A stretch of 64,000 nucleotides of DNA from Streptacidiphilus jeojiense (GTDB lineage: Bacteria > Actinomycetota > Actinomycetes > Streptomycetales > Streptomycetaceae), in NCBI RefSeq assembly GCF_000719095.1, contig NZ_JOEH01000038.1, positions 1 through 64,000 on the forward strand, in the 5' to 3' direction. The position numbers and the translations under genes are program-made. Positions 50,387-59,594 of this stretch are shown here, in pieces. The notes beneath the pieces are model-generated. The model had not been told where the DNA came from and made no database searches. It was given only the letters and a program-made list of their open reading frames with translations. Every line of letters starts with the position of its first letter. Positions within the stretch are counted from its first letter, which is position 1.

Positions 50387-51136
50387 TTGATCGACCGTAC
50401 CGCCCACGCCGCGTCCTTCGGTGCCGCAGCCGCCGCCTACGAACGGAGTCGGCCGGAGTATCCGGCGGAGGCTCTTTCCTGGCTGCTGCCCGACGCGCCC
50501 GAGCATGTCGTCGACCTGGGCGCGGGCACCGGCAAGCTCACCCGTGCACTGGTCGGGCGCGGCTTCGAGGTCACCGCGGTGGAGCCCTCGGAGGGCATGC
50601 GTGAGCAGTTGGTCCACGCGGTGCCCCAGGCCCGCGCGCTGGCCGGCTCGGCGGAGTCGCTGCCGCTGCCGGACGCGAGTGCGGACGCGCTGCTGGTGGC
50701 CCAGGCGTGGCACTGGGTCGACACCGACCGGGCCGTCCCCGAGGCCGCCCGGGTGCTGCGCCCGGGCGGGACGGTCGGCCTGGTGTGGAACGACCGCGAC
50801 GAGCGCCGCCCCTGGGTCGCCGAGCTGGGTCGGCTGCTGGACTCGGCCGGTGGCGTACCCACCACCGGCGTCGGCGTGGACGGCTTCGCCGCCCGTCCCG
50901 ACCTGTTCGGACCGGTCGAGCGCCGCACCCACGAGTGGACCGTCGCCATGACCCCGGCTCAGGTCGTCGAACTGGTCGAGTCCCGCAGCTACGTGATCGT
51001 CCTGCCGGAGCCGGAGCGCACCGCTCTGCTGGCCGAGGTCCGCACCCTGCTGGCGAACCACCCCGACCTGGCCGACCGCGACCAGGTGGAGATGGCCTAC
51101 CTGACCCACTCCTTCCGCATCCCCCGCCTGGCCTGA
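50387..51136 (+). CDS. Class I SAM-dependent methyltransferase
   Basis: 249 residues from a TTG with GGAG 6 bases upstream. SAM motif I: VVDLGAGTGKLTRALVGRGFEVTAVEPSEGM (about 42-72). Motif II/III: SADALLVAQAWHWVD and AARVLRPGGTVGLVWNDRDERRPW. The WHWxD block is typical of a streptomycete family similar to trans-aconitate-type methyltransferases. Substrate unknown. It follows the NmrA-like gene by 94 bp but likely has its own start. Confidence 0.9.
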   Translation: MIDRTAHAASFGAAAAAYERSRPEYPAEALSWLLPDAPEHVVDLGAGTGKLTRALVGRGFEVTAVEPSEGMREQLVHAVPQARALAGSAESLPLPDASADALLVAQAWHWVDTDRAVPEAARVLRPGGTVGLVWNDRDERRPWVAELGRLLDSAGGVPTTGVGVDGFAARPDLFGPVERRTHEWTVAMTPAQVVELVESRSYVIVLPEPERTALLAEVRTLLANHPDLADRDQVEMAYLTHSFRIPRLA

Positions 51137-51155
51137 GCCCGCGGACGGCGCGCCC

Positions 51156-52070
51156 TCACTGGTCGACGTACTCGTACAGGGTCACGATCGAGTCGCCGAA
51201 GTAGGGCGAGAGGATGCCGTTGTGGTCCTTCGGGCTGGGCCACGTGCTGATCACTCCGTCGACCCAGCCCTTGGGCACGGACCGGCTGTACTCGTCGAAC
51301 CACGGGCCGCCGCTGGACCCCTTGATGTAGCCCCGGCAGTCCATGCGGATGCGGTCGTCGGGCGGCGGGAGGAAGAGCCGGGTGTCGCCGAAGCACTCGT
51401 CCGGACCGTTGAGACCCTCGTAGCCCCATACGGTTCGCGGGTTGAGGTAACCCTGGTTGGCCTCCATGCCGTACTCCCCCACCACGTTGCCGACCTGGTG
51501 TCCGTGCGCGTCGGGGTCCAGCTCCACGAACCCGAAGTCGTCCCGGTAGTCCCCGCTCTCCCCCCAGCCGTGGTTGACCCAGGCCCGGCGGCCCTTGAAG
51601 GCGCCGTAGGCGAACTTCTGGCCCTTGCGGTAGGCGGGGATGAACACGAAGCCGGTGAAGTACCGCAACGAGCCACGGTCCATCAGGCAGTGGCCCGCGG
51701 TGACGATCAGGTTGTGACGGCGGCTGGGCACGGTGGTCGCGGTACAGATCGACTCGTCGCCGTCCGAGTCCTTGTAGTACAGCAGGCCGATCCTGGGGTC
51801 GGGCCCCGCCTGCGCTCCGCTGGACACCGCGTCGTGCAGCGCCGGGGCCCGCCCCGCCACTCGGAACGGCTTCCCGGCCGGACGCAGGTGGGGCACCGAC
51901 GAGGGCCCGCCGACGGGCGCCTGCGCATCGGCGGTGACGGACACCGGTTGGGCAGCACCGCAGTCCGGCACGGGAGCAGCAGCGAGAAGGGCGGCGGCAG
52001 CCGCGACGACAGCCGCGGCGAGCGTCCCGCGTCGGAGCCTCGCCCGTCCGGGCAGGTGGAACATCGACAT
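51156..52070 (-). CDS. Secreted trypsin-like serine protease
   Basis: 304 residues; the ATGs at 52070 or 52064 give a basic N-region and a hydrophobic core (AAAVVAAAAALLAAAPVPDCG). The catalytic triad is intact: His in VTAGHC (about 119), Asp in DDFGFVEL (about 178) and Ser in YIKGSSGGPWF (about 253). It is of the S1 type close to V8-like or streptogrisin-unlike exported proteases, without a pro-domain motif that I can see. Digests extracellular protein or matures surface proteins. Confidence 0.9.
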   Translation of the reverse strand: MSMFHLPGRARLRRGTLAAAVVAAAAALLAAAPVPDCGAAQPVSVTADAQAPVGGPSSVPHLRPAGKPFRVAGRAPALHDAVSSGAQAGPDPRIGLLYYKDSDGDESICTATTVPSRRHNLIVTAGHCLMDRGSLRYFTGFVFIPAYRKGQKFAYGAFKGRRAWVNHGWGESGDYRDDFGFVELDPDAHGHQVGNVVGEYGMEANQGYLNPRTVWGYEGLNGPDECFGDTRLFLPPPDDRIRMDCRGYIKGSSGGPWFDEYSRSVPKGWVDGVISTWPSPKDHNGILSPYFGDSIVTLYEYVDQ

Positions 52071-52186
52071 CGCCCAACACAAGCAGTCCGTCGTGTCAGC
52101 GCCCCAGTCAAAACCGACATGTCGACCGAGCGCCACCCGCACGGCCCAACCGAACGTGCATCAGGGACCAGTAATCCGCAGGTCGG

Positions 52187-52192
52187 TAGTCT
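52187..52192 (+). promoter_or_regulatory. -10 hexamer TAGTCT, leaderless spacing
   Basis: TANNNT exactly six bases before the ATG at 52199, with no ribosome site. Confidence 0.45.
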
Positions 52193-52198
52193 TCGGCC

Positions 52199-52852
52199 AT
52201 GAGTGATCGATTGAGCGCCGGCGCGGCCGGCACCGTCCGGGCCCGGGGAACCGCCGGGTACGCCCGGGCGGCGGACCTGCTGGCGGTCCAGTACGAGGAG
52301 GTCACTTTCGGCGAGGTCCACCGCGACGTGCTGAGCCTGGTGCCCACCGGGCCCGCGCGGATCCTCGACGTCGGCGCGGGCACGGGGCGCGATGCGGCCG
52401 CGTTGGCGGCCCTGGGCCACAACGTCGTGGCGGTCGAGCCGACGGCGGAACTGCGGGTGCACGGACATCGCATCCATTCCGGCGCCGCGATCGAATGGGT
52501 TGACGACGTTCTTCCCGCCCTGACGCTTCGCCAGTGCCCGGGGCGCTTCGACGCGGTCTTCGCCACTGCGGTGTGGATGCATCTGGACGCGGAGGAACGC
52601 GGGCAGGCGATGGCCAGGATCGCCGCCTTGCTGGTGCCCGGCGGCCGGTTCTTCGTCAACCTCCGCCACGGCCCGGTCCCCGATGGTCGCCACATGTTCG
52701 AGGTGTCCGCTGCCGAGACGGTCGAACTGGGTGCAGCACACGGCCTGCGGACGGTCCTGAGCAGCGAGCGTTCCGATCTCCACGGCCGGGACGGGGTCCG
52801 GTGGAGTTCTCTGGTACTCCAGGCGCAGGACTCGCCCGACGCACCTGGCTGA
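52199..52852 (+). CDS. Class I SAM-dependent methyltransferase
   Basis: 217 residues. Motif I ARILDVGAGTGRDAAALAALGHNVVAVEPT (about 52-81); then GRFDAVFATAVWMHLDAEERGQAMARIAALLVPGGRFFVNLRHGPVP. The ATAVWMHL block and RDAAALA are typical of tellurite-resistance/UbiG-like methyltransferases common in actinomycetes. Divergent from the trypsin-like gene. TAGTCT six bases before the ATG suggests a leaderless message. Confidence 0.9.
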   Translation: MSDRLSAGAAGTVRARGTAGYARAADLLAVQYEEVTFGEVHRDVLSLVPTGPARILDVGAGTGRDAAALAALGHNVVAVEPTAELRVHGHRIHSGAAIEWVDDVLPALTLRQCPGRFDAVFATAVWMHLDAEERGQAMARIAALLVPGGRFFVNLRHGPVPDGRHMFEVSAAETVELGAAHGLRTVLSSERSDLHGRDGVRWSSLVLQAQDSPDAPG

Positions 52853-52932
52853 GCGCGAAGTCCGGATCGCCTCCTGCGGGTTGAGGCCGGGGGTCTGTCG
52901 GTGCGGCTGAGCCGGGGGGGGAGGATGGCCAG

Positions 52933-53439
52933 GTGATCGGTGACCGATGGGGCGTCCGCGAGGAGGAGGTCGCGCGGGAGTACCCGTGCGACCGGTTCGT
53001 GGATCGGCCGGCACTGCGTGCGTGGCGTGGGGTGACGATCGAGGCGCCGGCTGAGCGGGTGTGGCCGTGGGTCACGCAGATCAGAGTCGCTCCGTACGCC
53101 TACGACTGGATCGACAACGGCTTCCGGCGGTCGCCGCAGAGGCTGGTGGAGCTGTCGGAGCCGCAGGTCGGGGAGGCGTTCACGACGGCCGCCGGCCGGA
53201 AGCGGGGCCGCATCATGGCGGTCGAGCAGGGAGTGCAGCTGACGGGACGGATCATGGGCGGCTACCTGTCCTACGTGCTGGTCCCGGAGTCGCCGGATCG
53301 GACGCGGCTGCTGCTCAAGGTCGTCATGCAGGTCAACCCGCTGGTGGCGGTCGGGCTGTCGCTGGGCGACCTGGTCATGGCCCGCCGCCAGCTGCTGAAT
53401 CTGAAGCGGCTCGCCGATCTCCCCGAAGCCCCCCGGTAG
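52933..53439 (+). CDS. SRPBCC-fold (START-like) protein
   Basis: 168 residues from a GTG with GAGGA upstream. The helix-grip fold is shown by RAWRGVTIEAPAERVWPWVTQIRVAPYAYDWIDNG (about 30-64), the motif by which such proteins place polyketide-cyclase-like ligands, and by the closing VMQVNPLVAVGLSLGDLVMARRQLLNLKRLAD helix. No catalytic residues can be named. It lies 80 bp after the methyltransferase, in the same direction. Confidence 0.8.
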   Translation: MIGDRWGVREEEVAREYPCDRFVDRPALRAWRGVTIEAPAERVWPWVTQIRVAPYAYDWIDNGFRRSPQRLVELSEPQVGEAFTTAAGRKRGRIMAVEQGVQLTGRIMGGYLSYVLVPESPDRTRLLLKVVMQVNPLVAVGLSLGDLVMARRQLLNLKRLADLPEAPR

Positions 53440-53552
53440 CGGCCGCCGCCGCAACACGGCGGACAGCACCCTGAGCGCGGGCCCGTCCACGTGACCTCCT
53501 ACGATTCCTCTCGCACCATGGCGACGCAGCCGTGCCCCAAGGAGGAACGTTC

Positions 53553-55085
53553 ATGCACGTCCGGAGGATCGGCGCGGTCGCCGCGGCAGCAGTGGCAGTG
53601 GTGGCAGCCCGCGACCTCGTTCAGAAGAGGCACGCGCTGCTCCGGAACTTCCCGGTGATCGGGCACGCCCGGTACGCGCTGGAGACCATCGGCCCTGAAC
53701 TGCGGCAGTACATCGTGACCTCCAACGAGGAGGAGCGCCCCTTCAGCCGTGACCAGCGCAGCTGGATCTACGCGTCGGCGAAGGAGGAGAACAACTACTT
53801 CGGCTTCGGCACCGAGGTCGACGTCGAGCATGTGCAGGGTCACGCTTACATCAAGCAGCGCACCTTCGCCGCCGGCGCCCTGCCGGACGCGCACGACCCG
53901 CAGGCGCCGCTGCCGTCGGCCAAGGTGCTGGGCGGTCCGCGCGGGCGCGCCAAGGCGTTCCGGCCGGCCAGCGCGGTGAACATATCGGCGATGAGCTTCG
54001 GATCGCTGTCCGGCGCCGCCATCACCGCCCTGAACAAGGGGGCGGCGCTGGCGGGCACCATGCACAACACCGGCGAGGGCGGCCTGTCGCCGTACCACCG
54101 CAACGGCGGCGACATCGTCCTGCAGATCGGCACCGGCTACTTCGGCTGCCGCAACGAGGACGGCAGCTTCAACCTGGACAGGCTCAAGGACGTGGTGGCG
54201 AGCGCCCCGGTCAGGGCGATCGAGATCAAGCTCTCCCAGGGCGCCAAGCCGGGGCTGGGCGGGATGCTCCCGGGCGCCAAGGTGACCTCGGAGATCGCGG
54301 CGATCCGCGGCATCCCGGCCGGCAAGGACTGCGCCTCCCCCTCGCGGCACAGCGCCTTCGGCGACGTCGACTCGATGCTCGACTTCATCGAACTGCTCGC
54401 CGCCGAGACCGGTCTGCCGGTCGGGGTCAAGAGCGCGGTCGGGGAGATGGGCTTCTGGCAGGAGCTGGCCACCCTGATGGAGCGCGGCGACCGCGGCGTC
54501 GACTTCGTCACCGTCGACGGCAGCGAGGGCGGCACCGGCGCTGCGCCGCGGATCTTCGCCGACTCGGTGTCGCTGCCGTTCCGGATGGGCTTCTCCCGGG
54601 TCTACGGCACCTTCGCCGAGCTTGGGCTGACCGACCAGCTGACCTTCATCGGCTCCGGCAAACTCGGCCTGCCCGAGAACGCCGCGGTCGCCTTCGCCCT
54701 GGGCGCCGACATGATCAACGTGGCCCGCGAGGCGATGCTGTCGATCGGCTGCATCCAGTCGCAGAAGTGCCACACCGACAAGTGCCCCACCGGCATCGCC
54801 ACCCAGAACCCGTGGCTGACCCGCGGCCTGGACCCGGCCTCAAAGTCCACCCGGACCGCCGCCTACCTGCGCACCCTGCGCAAGGAGCTGCTGAAGGTCT
54901 CCGGCGCGGTCGGCGTCGCCCACCCCGGCTTCATCACCGCCGACGACATCGAGATCCTCAACGGCGACTACGAGGCCCGCACCCTGGCCGGCGTCTACGG
55001 TTACAAGGACGGCTGGGGCGAGCTCGGCCCGCAGCTGGCCGACGAGCTCACCGCGCTGCTCGCCGCCGCCGATCCGCGCCGGTGA
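53553..55085 (+). CDS. FMN-binding glutamate-synthase-like oxidoreductase
   Basis: 510 residues, ribosome site AAGGAGGA. The first ~25 residues are a single hydrophobic helix (GAVAAAAVAVVAARDLV), then a soluble TIM barrel of the GltB-like central domain: NISAMSFGSLSGAAITALNKGA, NTGEGGLSPYH, IEIKLSQGAKPGLGGMLPG, DFVTVDGSEGGTGAAP and the iron-sulfur cysteines CIQSQKCHTDKCPTGIATQNP (about 405-420). It has no amidotransferase domain, so it is not a complete glutamate synthase. Such stand-alone proteins are membrane-associated oxidoreductases of unknown substrate. Confidence 0.9.
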   Translation: MHVRRIGAVAAAAVAVVAARDLVQKRHALLRNFPVIGHARYALETIGPELRQYIVTSNEEERPFSRDQRSWIYASAKEENNYFGFGTEVDVEHVQGHAYIKQRTFAAGALPDAHDPQAPLPSAKVLGGPRGRAKAFRPASAVNISAMSFGSLSGAAITALNKGAALAGTMHNTGEGGLSPYHRNGGDIVLQIGTGYFGCRNEDGSFNLDRLKDVVASAPVRAIEIKLSQGAKPGLGGMLPGAKVTSEIAAIRGIPAGKDCASPSRHSAFGDVDSMLDFIELLAAETGLPVGVKSAVGEMGFWQELATLMERGDRGVDFVTVDGSEGGTGAAPRIFADSVSLPFRMGFSRVYGTFAELGLTDQLTFIGSGKLGLPENAAVAFALGADMINVAREAMLSIGCIQSQKCHTDKCPTGIATQNPWLTRGLDPASKSTRTAAYLRTLRKELLKVSGAVGVAHPGFITADDIEILNGDYEARTLAGVYGYKDGWGELGPQLADELTALLAAADPRR

Positions 55086-55145
55086 CCCGCCCTCGGCCCG
55101 TCCGCCCCCAGCCCACCGACACCGTTCTGCCGGAGTGATCACAAC

Positions 55146-55922
55146 GTGCCCGAAGAAGTGAGATTCAAGAGCGTCGTCGGACCCGAACTGGCCGGTTCGA
55201 TCGACCTTCCCGAGGGCGAGGTCCGGGGCTGGGGCCTCTTCGTGCACGGATTCACCCTCGGCCGGAACTCCCCGGCCGCCTCGCGGGTCAGCAAGCAGCT
55301 GGCCCGCGAGGGGATCGGCATGCTGCGCTACGACAACCTCGGGATCGGCGACTCCGCCGGCGACTGGGGCGACGGGTCCTTCACCGTCAAGGTCCAGGAC
55401 ACCGTCCGCGCGGCGGCCCTGATGGCGGAGCGGGGCACGCCGGCGGAGCTGCTGGTGGGGCACTCCTGGGGCGGCGCAGCCGCCATCGCCGCGGCCGCGG
55501 AGGCGCCCGGTGTGCGCGCGGTCGCCACCATCGGGGCGCCCGCCGACCCCAGCCATGTCGAGCGACAGTACGACGCGGTCGTGGACCGCGTGCTCAGCGA
55601 GGGGTCGCACGAGTGGTTCGTCGGCGGCAGGACCCTGGTCCTCAAGCGCGCCTTCGTCGACGACGTCCGCCAGGCCCACCTCCGCGACCGGATCCGCGAG
55701 CTGGACCTGCCGCTGATCGTGCTGCACTCGCCGACCGACGACACCGTCGACATCGCCAACGCCGGGGAGATCTTCCGCGAGGCACGCCACCCGCGCAGCT
55801 TCGTCTCGCTCGAAGGGGCCGACCACCTCCTGACCGCGCGCGGGCAGGCTCAGCGCGCCGCCCACATCATCAGCGCCTGGGCCGACCAGTACATCAACAC
55901 GTCGACCCGGCCCGGCGCGTAG
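55146..55922 (+). CDS. Alpha/beta hydrolase
   Basis: 258 residues from a GTG. Core: GWGLFVHGFTLGRNSPAASRVSKQLAREGIGMLRYDNLGIGDSAG, elbow LLVGHSWGGAAAI (Ser about 102), acid VLHSPTDDTVDIANAGEIF (about 198) and His LEGADHLLT (about 229). The RYDNLGIGDSxG block is typical of hydrolases found fused to or beside OsmC domains, though no OsmC is here. It follows the FMN oxidoreductase by 60 bp and may share its transcript. Confidence 0.85.
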   Translation: MPEEVRFKSVVGPELAGSIDLPEGEVRGWGLFVHGFTLGRNSPAASRVSKQLAREGIGMLRYDNLGIGDSAGDWGDGSFTVKVQDTVRAAALMAERGTPAELLVGHSWGGAAAIAAAAEAPGVRAVATIGAPADPSHVERQYDAVVDRVLSEGSHEWFVGGRTLVLKRAFVDDVRQAHLRDRIRELDLPLIVLHSPTDDTVDIANAGEIFREARHPRSFVSLEGADHLLTARGQAQRAAHIISAWADQYINTSTRPGA

Positions 55923-55959
55923 GCTGAGCGCGGACGGCTCCAGCGGGAGGGGTGAACGC

Positions 55960-56277
55960 ATGTCGGATGCGCACATGTTCAGCGTCTACGGACGGATGAC
56001 CGCACTGCCCGGACGGCGCGACGAGCTGATCGCCCTGCTCCACGAGGGGTTCCGGGCCGGCGGCGACGACAGCGGCCTGCTGACCTACAGCATCAACACG
56101 GCGCCCGAGGACCCGGACACCATCTGGATGACACAGTTGTGGACCGACCGGGCAGCACACGACGCGACCACCCGTTCCGGCGCCGTCGCAACCGTGACAC
56201 AGCGTCTGCTCCCGCTGCTGGCCGGGAAGCCGGAAGGCTCCTACGGCGACGCCGTCTACGTCCACGACCGAACCTGA
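55960..56277 (+). CDS. Antibiotic-biosynthesis-monooxygenase-domain (ABM) protein
   Basis: 105 residues, GGGAGGGG upstream. The dimeric ferredoxin-like ABM fold reads MFSVYGRMTALPGRRDELIALLHEGFRAGGDDSGLLTYSINTAPEDPDTIWMTQLWTDRAAHDAT. Members oxidise aromatic polyketides or heme without a bound cofactor, or act as quinol monooxygenases. It ends the rightward group that includes the FMN oxidoreductase and the hydrolase. Confidence 0.85.
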   Translation: MSDAHMFSVYGRMTALPGRRDELIALLHEGFRAGGDDSGLLTYSINTAPEDPDTIWMTQLWTDRAAHDATTRSGAVATVTQRLLPLLAGKPEGSYGDAVYVHDRT

Positions 56278-56293
56278 TCGGCGCCTGCCGACA

Positions 56294-56551
56294 TCAGGAA
56301 CGGCGGCGGCGCTCAAGCAGGCTGCCTACGACCAGCACGACGGCGACCACGGCCATGCCGACAGCGATCCCGGTGTGGCGGACGTACCTCACATCCGGAC
56401 AGGGCCGATCGGGCACGCCCAGCCGGGTAGGGCGCATCGCCAGGCAGTGCATGCCGGGCACCGGCTCAGCCACATGAACCAGCGCGACCACCGCCGCACC
56501 CACGAGGAGAACGACCCCCAGGCAGAAGAACAACACACGGAACGCCACCAT
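56294..56551 (-). CDS. Small membrane protein, two helices
   Basis: About 85 residues from ATG at 56551 (an ATG 14 codons earlier is possible). Two transmembrane helices: VAFRVLFFCLGVVLLVGAAVVALV and GIAVGMAVVAVVLVVGSLL, with a short Cys-containing loop (MHCLAMRP, DRPCPDV) between and a basic RRRR end. No family recognised. Gene-like codon use and convergent placement. Confidence 0.6.
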   Translation of the reverse strand: MVAFRVLFFCLGVVLLVGAAVVALVHVAEPVPGMHCLAMRPTRLGVPDRPCPDVRYVRHTGIAVGMAVVAVVLVVGSLLERRRRS

Positions 56552-56725
56552 GCCGCTTGGACGCCCGCCCCAGACAATCCGTTCCCGACCCACCTGGTGC
56601 CCTTCGCAGCGGGGACCCGTTGCGTCCCCTGGCCGGTTGTGCGGGCCACTTCAGGTCGATTGGATCTGTCTTCTCCTCCGCTCTCGCCGCCAGACTCTGG
56701 GCGTGATGTCGGAAGGGGAGAGTCC

Positions 56726-57610
56726 GTGCTGAAGAACCTGGATGGAAGCACTGCACTGCCTGCGCAGGGATCGCAGGCGCTGAGGCCGGGAATCGGGGTC
56801 CGGCCGCCGCGAATTACCGTCATGGACGTGGGGATGGGGATGCTGGCCACGGCGTCCGAGCTTCGACGTCTTCGTCCCGACGCGGACCTTGTGCTTGCCA
56901 CCGATCCGGATGGGATGCCCTGGGGAGTACGCACTCCCGAGGACCTGACGGCGCGTGCGCTTCTGGTGGCGAGTTCAGCCGCGGCCGAGCAGCCCGATCT
57001 GCTGATCGTCGCCTGCAACACGGCCACTCTTCATGCCCTGCCGGCGATACAGGAGTCCTTGGGGCCCGAGATGCCGGTACTCGGTACGCTTCCGGCAGTC
57101 CAGCCCGCGGCGGCAGCAGGCGGCGCTTTCGCGGTGTGGGGCACGCCGACCGGTGTCCGCAGTCCGCAACTGGACGAGTTGCTCCGGCGTTCCGCCCCTG
57201 ACGTGCCGGTGGCAAGGGTCGCCTGCCATGGGCTGTCAGATGCCATCGAACGTGCGGACCCCGAGGCGGTGGCGGCCGCTATCGCCGCGGCTGCCGACCG
57301 CACCCCGGCCGACGTGCGGTCGGTCGTGCTTGCCTGCACCCACTACGAGCTCGTCACCCCTCAGATCCAGACAGCACTGCAACGGGGAAGCCGGACTGCT
57401 CCCACCCTCTACGGTTCCGCCGAGACCCTGGCCGTCCAAGCCCTGACACGCCTTGGATTGCAGCCCCGGCTCGCTGCTCCCGTGACAGGCTGCCTCACCG
57501 TATTGCGCAGTGGGCGGGTGGAGTCGCTGCCCGAGGCGGCACGGGCGTACCCGCACGCCGAACGCCTGCAAGCACCCCGGGCAGCGACACGACCGGTGGG
57601 GAGGCAATAG
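56726..57610 (+). CDS. Aspartate/glutamate racemase-family protein with altered active site
   Basis: 294 residues from GTG at 56726, with GGGGAG 5 bases upstream. Both catalytic-cysteine blocks are kept: VACNTATLHALPAI (about 98) and VVLACTHYELVTPQI (about 195). The N-terminal D-S-G-x-G-G-L motif of MurI reads MDVGMGMLA, so Ser and a Gly are changed, and the YxGD/YP motif is also missing. It is therefore unlikely to be the cell's main glutamate racemase. It may be a racemase for another amino acid or a specialised paralogue. Confidence 0.75.
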   Translation: MLKNLDGSTALPAQGSQALRPGIGVRPPRITVMDVGMGMLATASELRRLRPDADLVLATDPDGMPWGVRTPEDLTARALLVASSAAAEQPDLLIVACNTATLHALPAIQESLGPEMPVLGTLPAVQPAAAAGGAFAVWGTPTGVRSPQLDELLRRSAPDVPVARVACHGLSDAIERADPEAVAAAIAAAADRTPADVRSVVLACTHYELVTPQIQTALQRGSRTAPTLYGSAETLAVQALTRLGLQPRLAAPVTGCLTVLRSGRVESLPEAARAYPHAERLQAPRAATRPVGRQ

Positions 57611-57699
57611 CAGCCCAGCGCTCCGATCAAAGGCACGCACCCATGGAGGCGTACGTCGACACGCGCTCCCATCCCCATCGGAGTTGCTGCGAAGCTGGC

Positions 57700-58000
57700 A
57701 GAACACACAGCCATCCCCGCAAGTGCCCGATCTTCCCGCTATCGCTGGGTGGTCTTGGTGATAGCGACCTTCGCTCAGGGTTGCACGTGCTTCTTCGTCC
57801 AGGGCATCGGCTCGATCACGGTCTTCCTGCAGCGGAGCCTGGACCTGAGTACCGCGCAGATGGGCTTCTTGGTCAAGGCAGCTCAGGTCGTGCCGTTGGC
57901 GGGGCTCTTGATGGCTGGTGAGATTCGTCCCCTGCTGGACCCTCCTGGTCAGCGTCGCGACAGCTGCCCTGGCAGCGATCGTCTGGCGCCTCACGCCGTG
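57700..58000 (+). pseudogene. MFS transporter collapsed by an internal deletion and frameshift
   Basis: 57700-57922 encodes the first two helices of an MFS permease (WVVLVIATFAQGCTCFFVQGIG, then SLDLSTAQMGFLVKAAQVVPLAGLLMAGE). In the next frame, from about 57921, comes what looks like its last helix (WTLLVSVATAALAAIVWRLTPWP). About 300 residues between them are missing and the frame shifts at the join. It converges on the HTH-TPR regulator, into whose 3' end it runs. Confidence 0.75.
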
Positions 58001-59403
58001 GCCACCCCGTCCTCGCCGATCGGGGCCGGCAGCAGCCGCAGCCGCTCGCGAAGATCAAGAACCGGGGCTGCGTCCACCGTGCTGAGCTGCCGCTCCAGCC
58101 GTGCCAGCCGGGACCGCGCCGTCGCCCTCAGCCGGGCTGCTGGAATTCGGTCCAGCACGTCCAGGGCCCGAAGTGCCGCCGCGTCGGGCCCCTCATGTAC
58201 CTCGGCCAGGGCCAGGACCAGGCTGGCGGCTGCCCATCCGGGCGTGTTCTCCGCTTTCGCCGCGATGGACTCCAGAGCGATCCGCGCCGCTCGGTCGTAC
58301 CGGCGCAGCGTCAGGTTCGCCTCTGCAGCGTGCAAGCGGTGCTCGGCCAGGTCGTACCCGAAACGGCCCGGCATCTCGACCGCGGTCTCCAGAATCCGGT
58401 CGGCCTCGGCCAGGACCGCGTCGACCTGATCCGCGTCCCCCATTCCGGCCAGCGCCGGGAGCTGGGCCCAGCCCAGGAGTTGGGCACGGCGCAGGCCCCC
58501 TGGCGCATGTGCGAGGCCGTGGGAGGCATGGTCCAAGGCGTGCTGCCAGTCCCGACGGCTGTTGGCGACCATGGCCAGTGCCCCGGATACCCAACCGGTC
58601 AGCGACGGTTCGCCAGTGCGCTCCCCGATGTCGAGGGCCAGGGTCAGGTGGGTACGGGCTCCGGTCTCATCCGCGAGGTGATGACACAGGTTCCCCAGCA
58701 GTGCGGACAGCCAGCCGATCTGGGTCCGCAGCGCCGTACCGACTTGCTCGTCGGTGCACACGGCCACGGCCACGGCAAGCAGTCGGCGCGACCGGTGGAC
58801 TTCGTCCAGGAGCAACGCGGGTGGGTGCTTGGAGTAGTTCAGGGCGTAGTGCTCGACGGCGGCTTTGGCCAATGCAGCTACGGCGGGTGTGCCACCGGGG
58901 GCGTCGAGGAGCGCGAGTTGCAGGGATTCGCGGATCGCGGGCATACCGCTGGCTGTTGTCATTCCGGCTCCCGTACCTGTCGCCTGGTCACCACCCTGCT
59001 GACCGTAGTGGAGAACCGGGGTGGTGCAGGAGGTGCTGCACGCGAAACAGCGTGTCGTCCAGCCGAGGTGATCAAGCCGGGCACCATAGGCGCGGGCGAT
59101 CATCATCTTGTATTCGGGACCGGGGTCTTCCTGATCGTGCTCATAGCGGCACAGCATCGCCTCCGAGAGCCCCGGGGGCCGCAGGCCGTCCGCACGGTAT
59201 GCCTCAGCAACCTGGCGGACCGTCTGGGCACGTGACCAGCCCAGAGCCAACCTCCAACCCTCCAGCGCGGTGACCTCCGGAAGAGCGGCACGTAGAGCAG
59301 TGACGGTGCGTTCCGCCGAGTAGCCGGCCTGCTGACAGCGGGCCCTGATCAGTTGGGCCTCGCGCTGGATCTGTGCCCGGCGCTCCCTTGTGACAGTGAC
59401 CAT
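57991..59403 (-). CDS. HTH-TPR transcription regulator
   Basis: 470 residues from ATG at 59403; two earlier in-frame ATGs add a basic region. The N-terminal ~110 residues are an XRE-like HTH (EGWRLALGWSRAQTVRQVAEAYRADGLRPPGLSEAMLCRYEHDQEDPGPEYKMMIARAYG). The rest is helical TPR-like repeats (about 150-440), as in RRNPP-like peptide-responsive regulators and their streptomycete relatives. It is divergent from a small Cys-tailed protein, which may be its target or signal source. The ligand is unknown. Confidence 0.85.
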   Translation of the reverse strand: MVTVTRERRAQIQREAQLIRARCQQAGYSAERTVTALRAALPEVTALEGWRLALGWSRAQTVRQVAEAYRADGLRPPGLSEAMLCRYEHDQEDPGPEYKMMIARAYGARLDHLGWTTRCFACSTSCTTPVLHYGQQGGDQATGTGAGMTTASGMPAIRESLQLALLDAPGGTPAVAALAKAAVEHYALNYSKHPPALLLDEVHRSRRLLAVAVAVCTDEQVGTALRTQIGWLSALLGNLCHHLADETGARTHLTLALDIGERTGEPSLTGWVSGALAMVANSRRDWQHALDHASHGLAHAPGGLRRAQLLGWAQLPALAGMGDADQVDAVLAEADRILETAVEMPGRFGYDLAEHRLHAAEANLTLRRYDRAARIALESIAAKAENTPGWAAASLVLALAEVHEGPDAAALRALDVLDRIPAARLRATARSRLARLERQLSTVDAAPVLDLRERLRLLPAPIGEDGVATA

Positions 59404-59594
59404 CGCGCACCCCCGAGACCTGCGGCCTGCTTCGACGGTAGCCATCACACCTGGTGATCGGCAGAGGTCGCGCATTGCGGCGCACCCGCAATGTCGCCCT
59501 GCAGCAATGGCAATGACCGGGCCGGTCCCCCTACGTCACCTTGGGGTCAGGGCCCGACCAGTGGGCCGACAACACAAAGCAGAAGGGCATCGAG

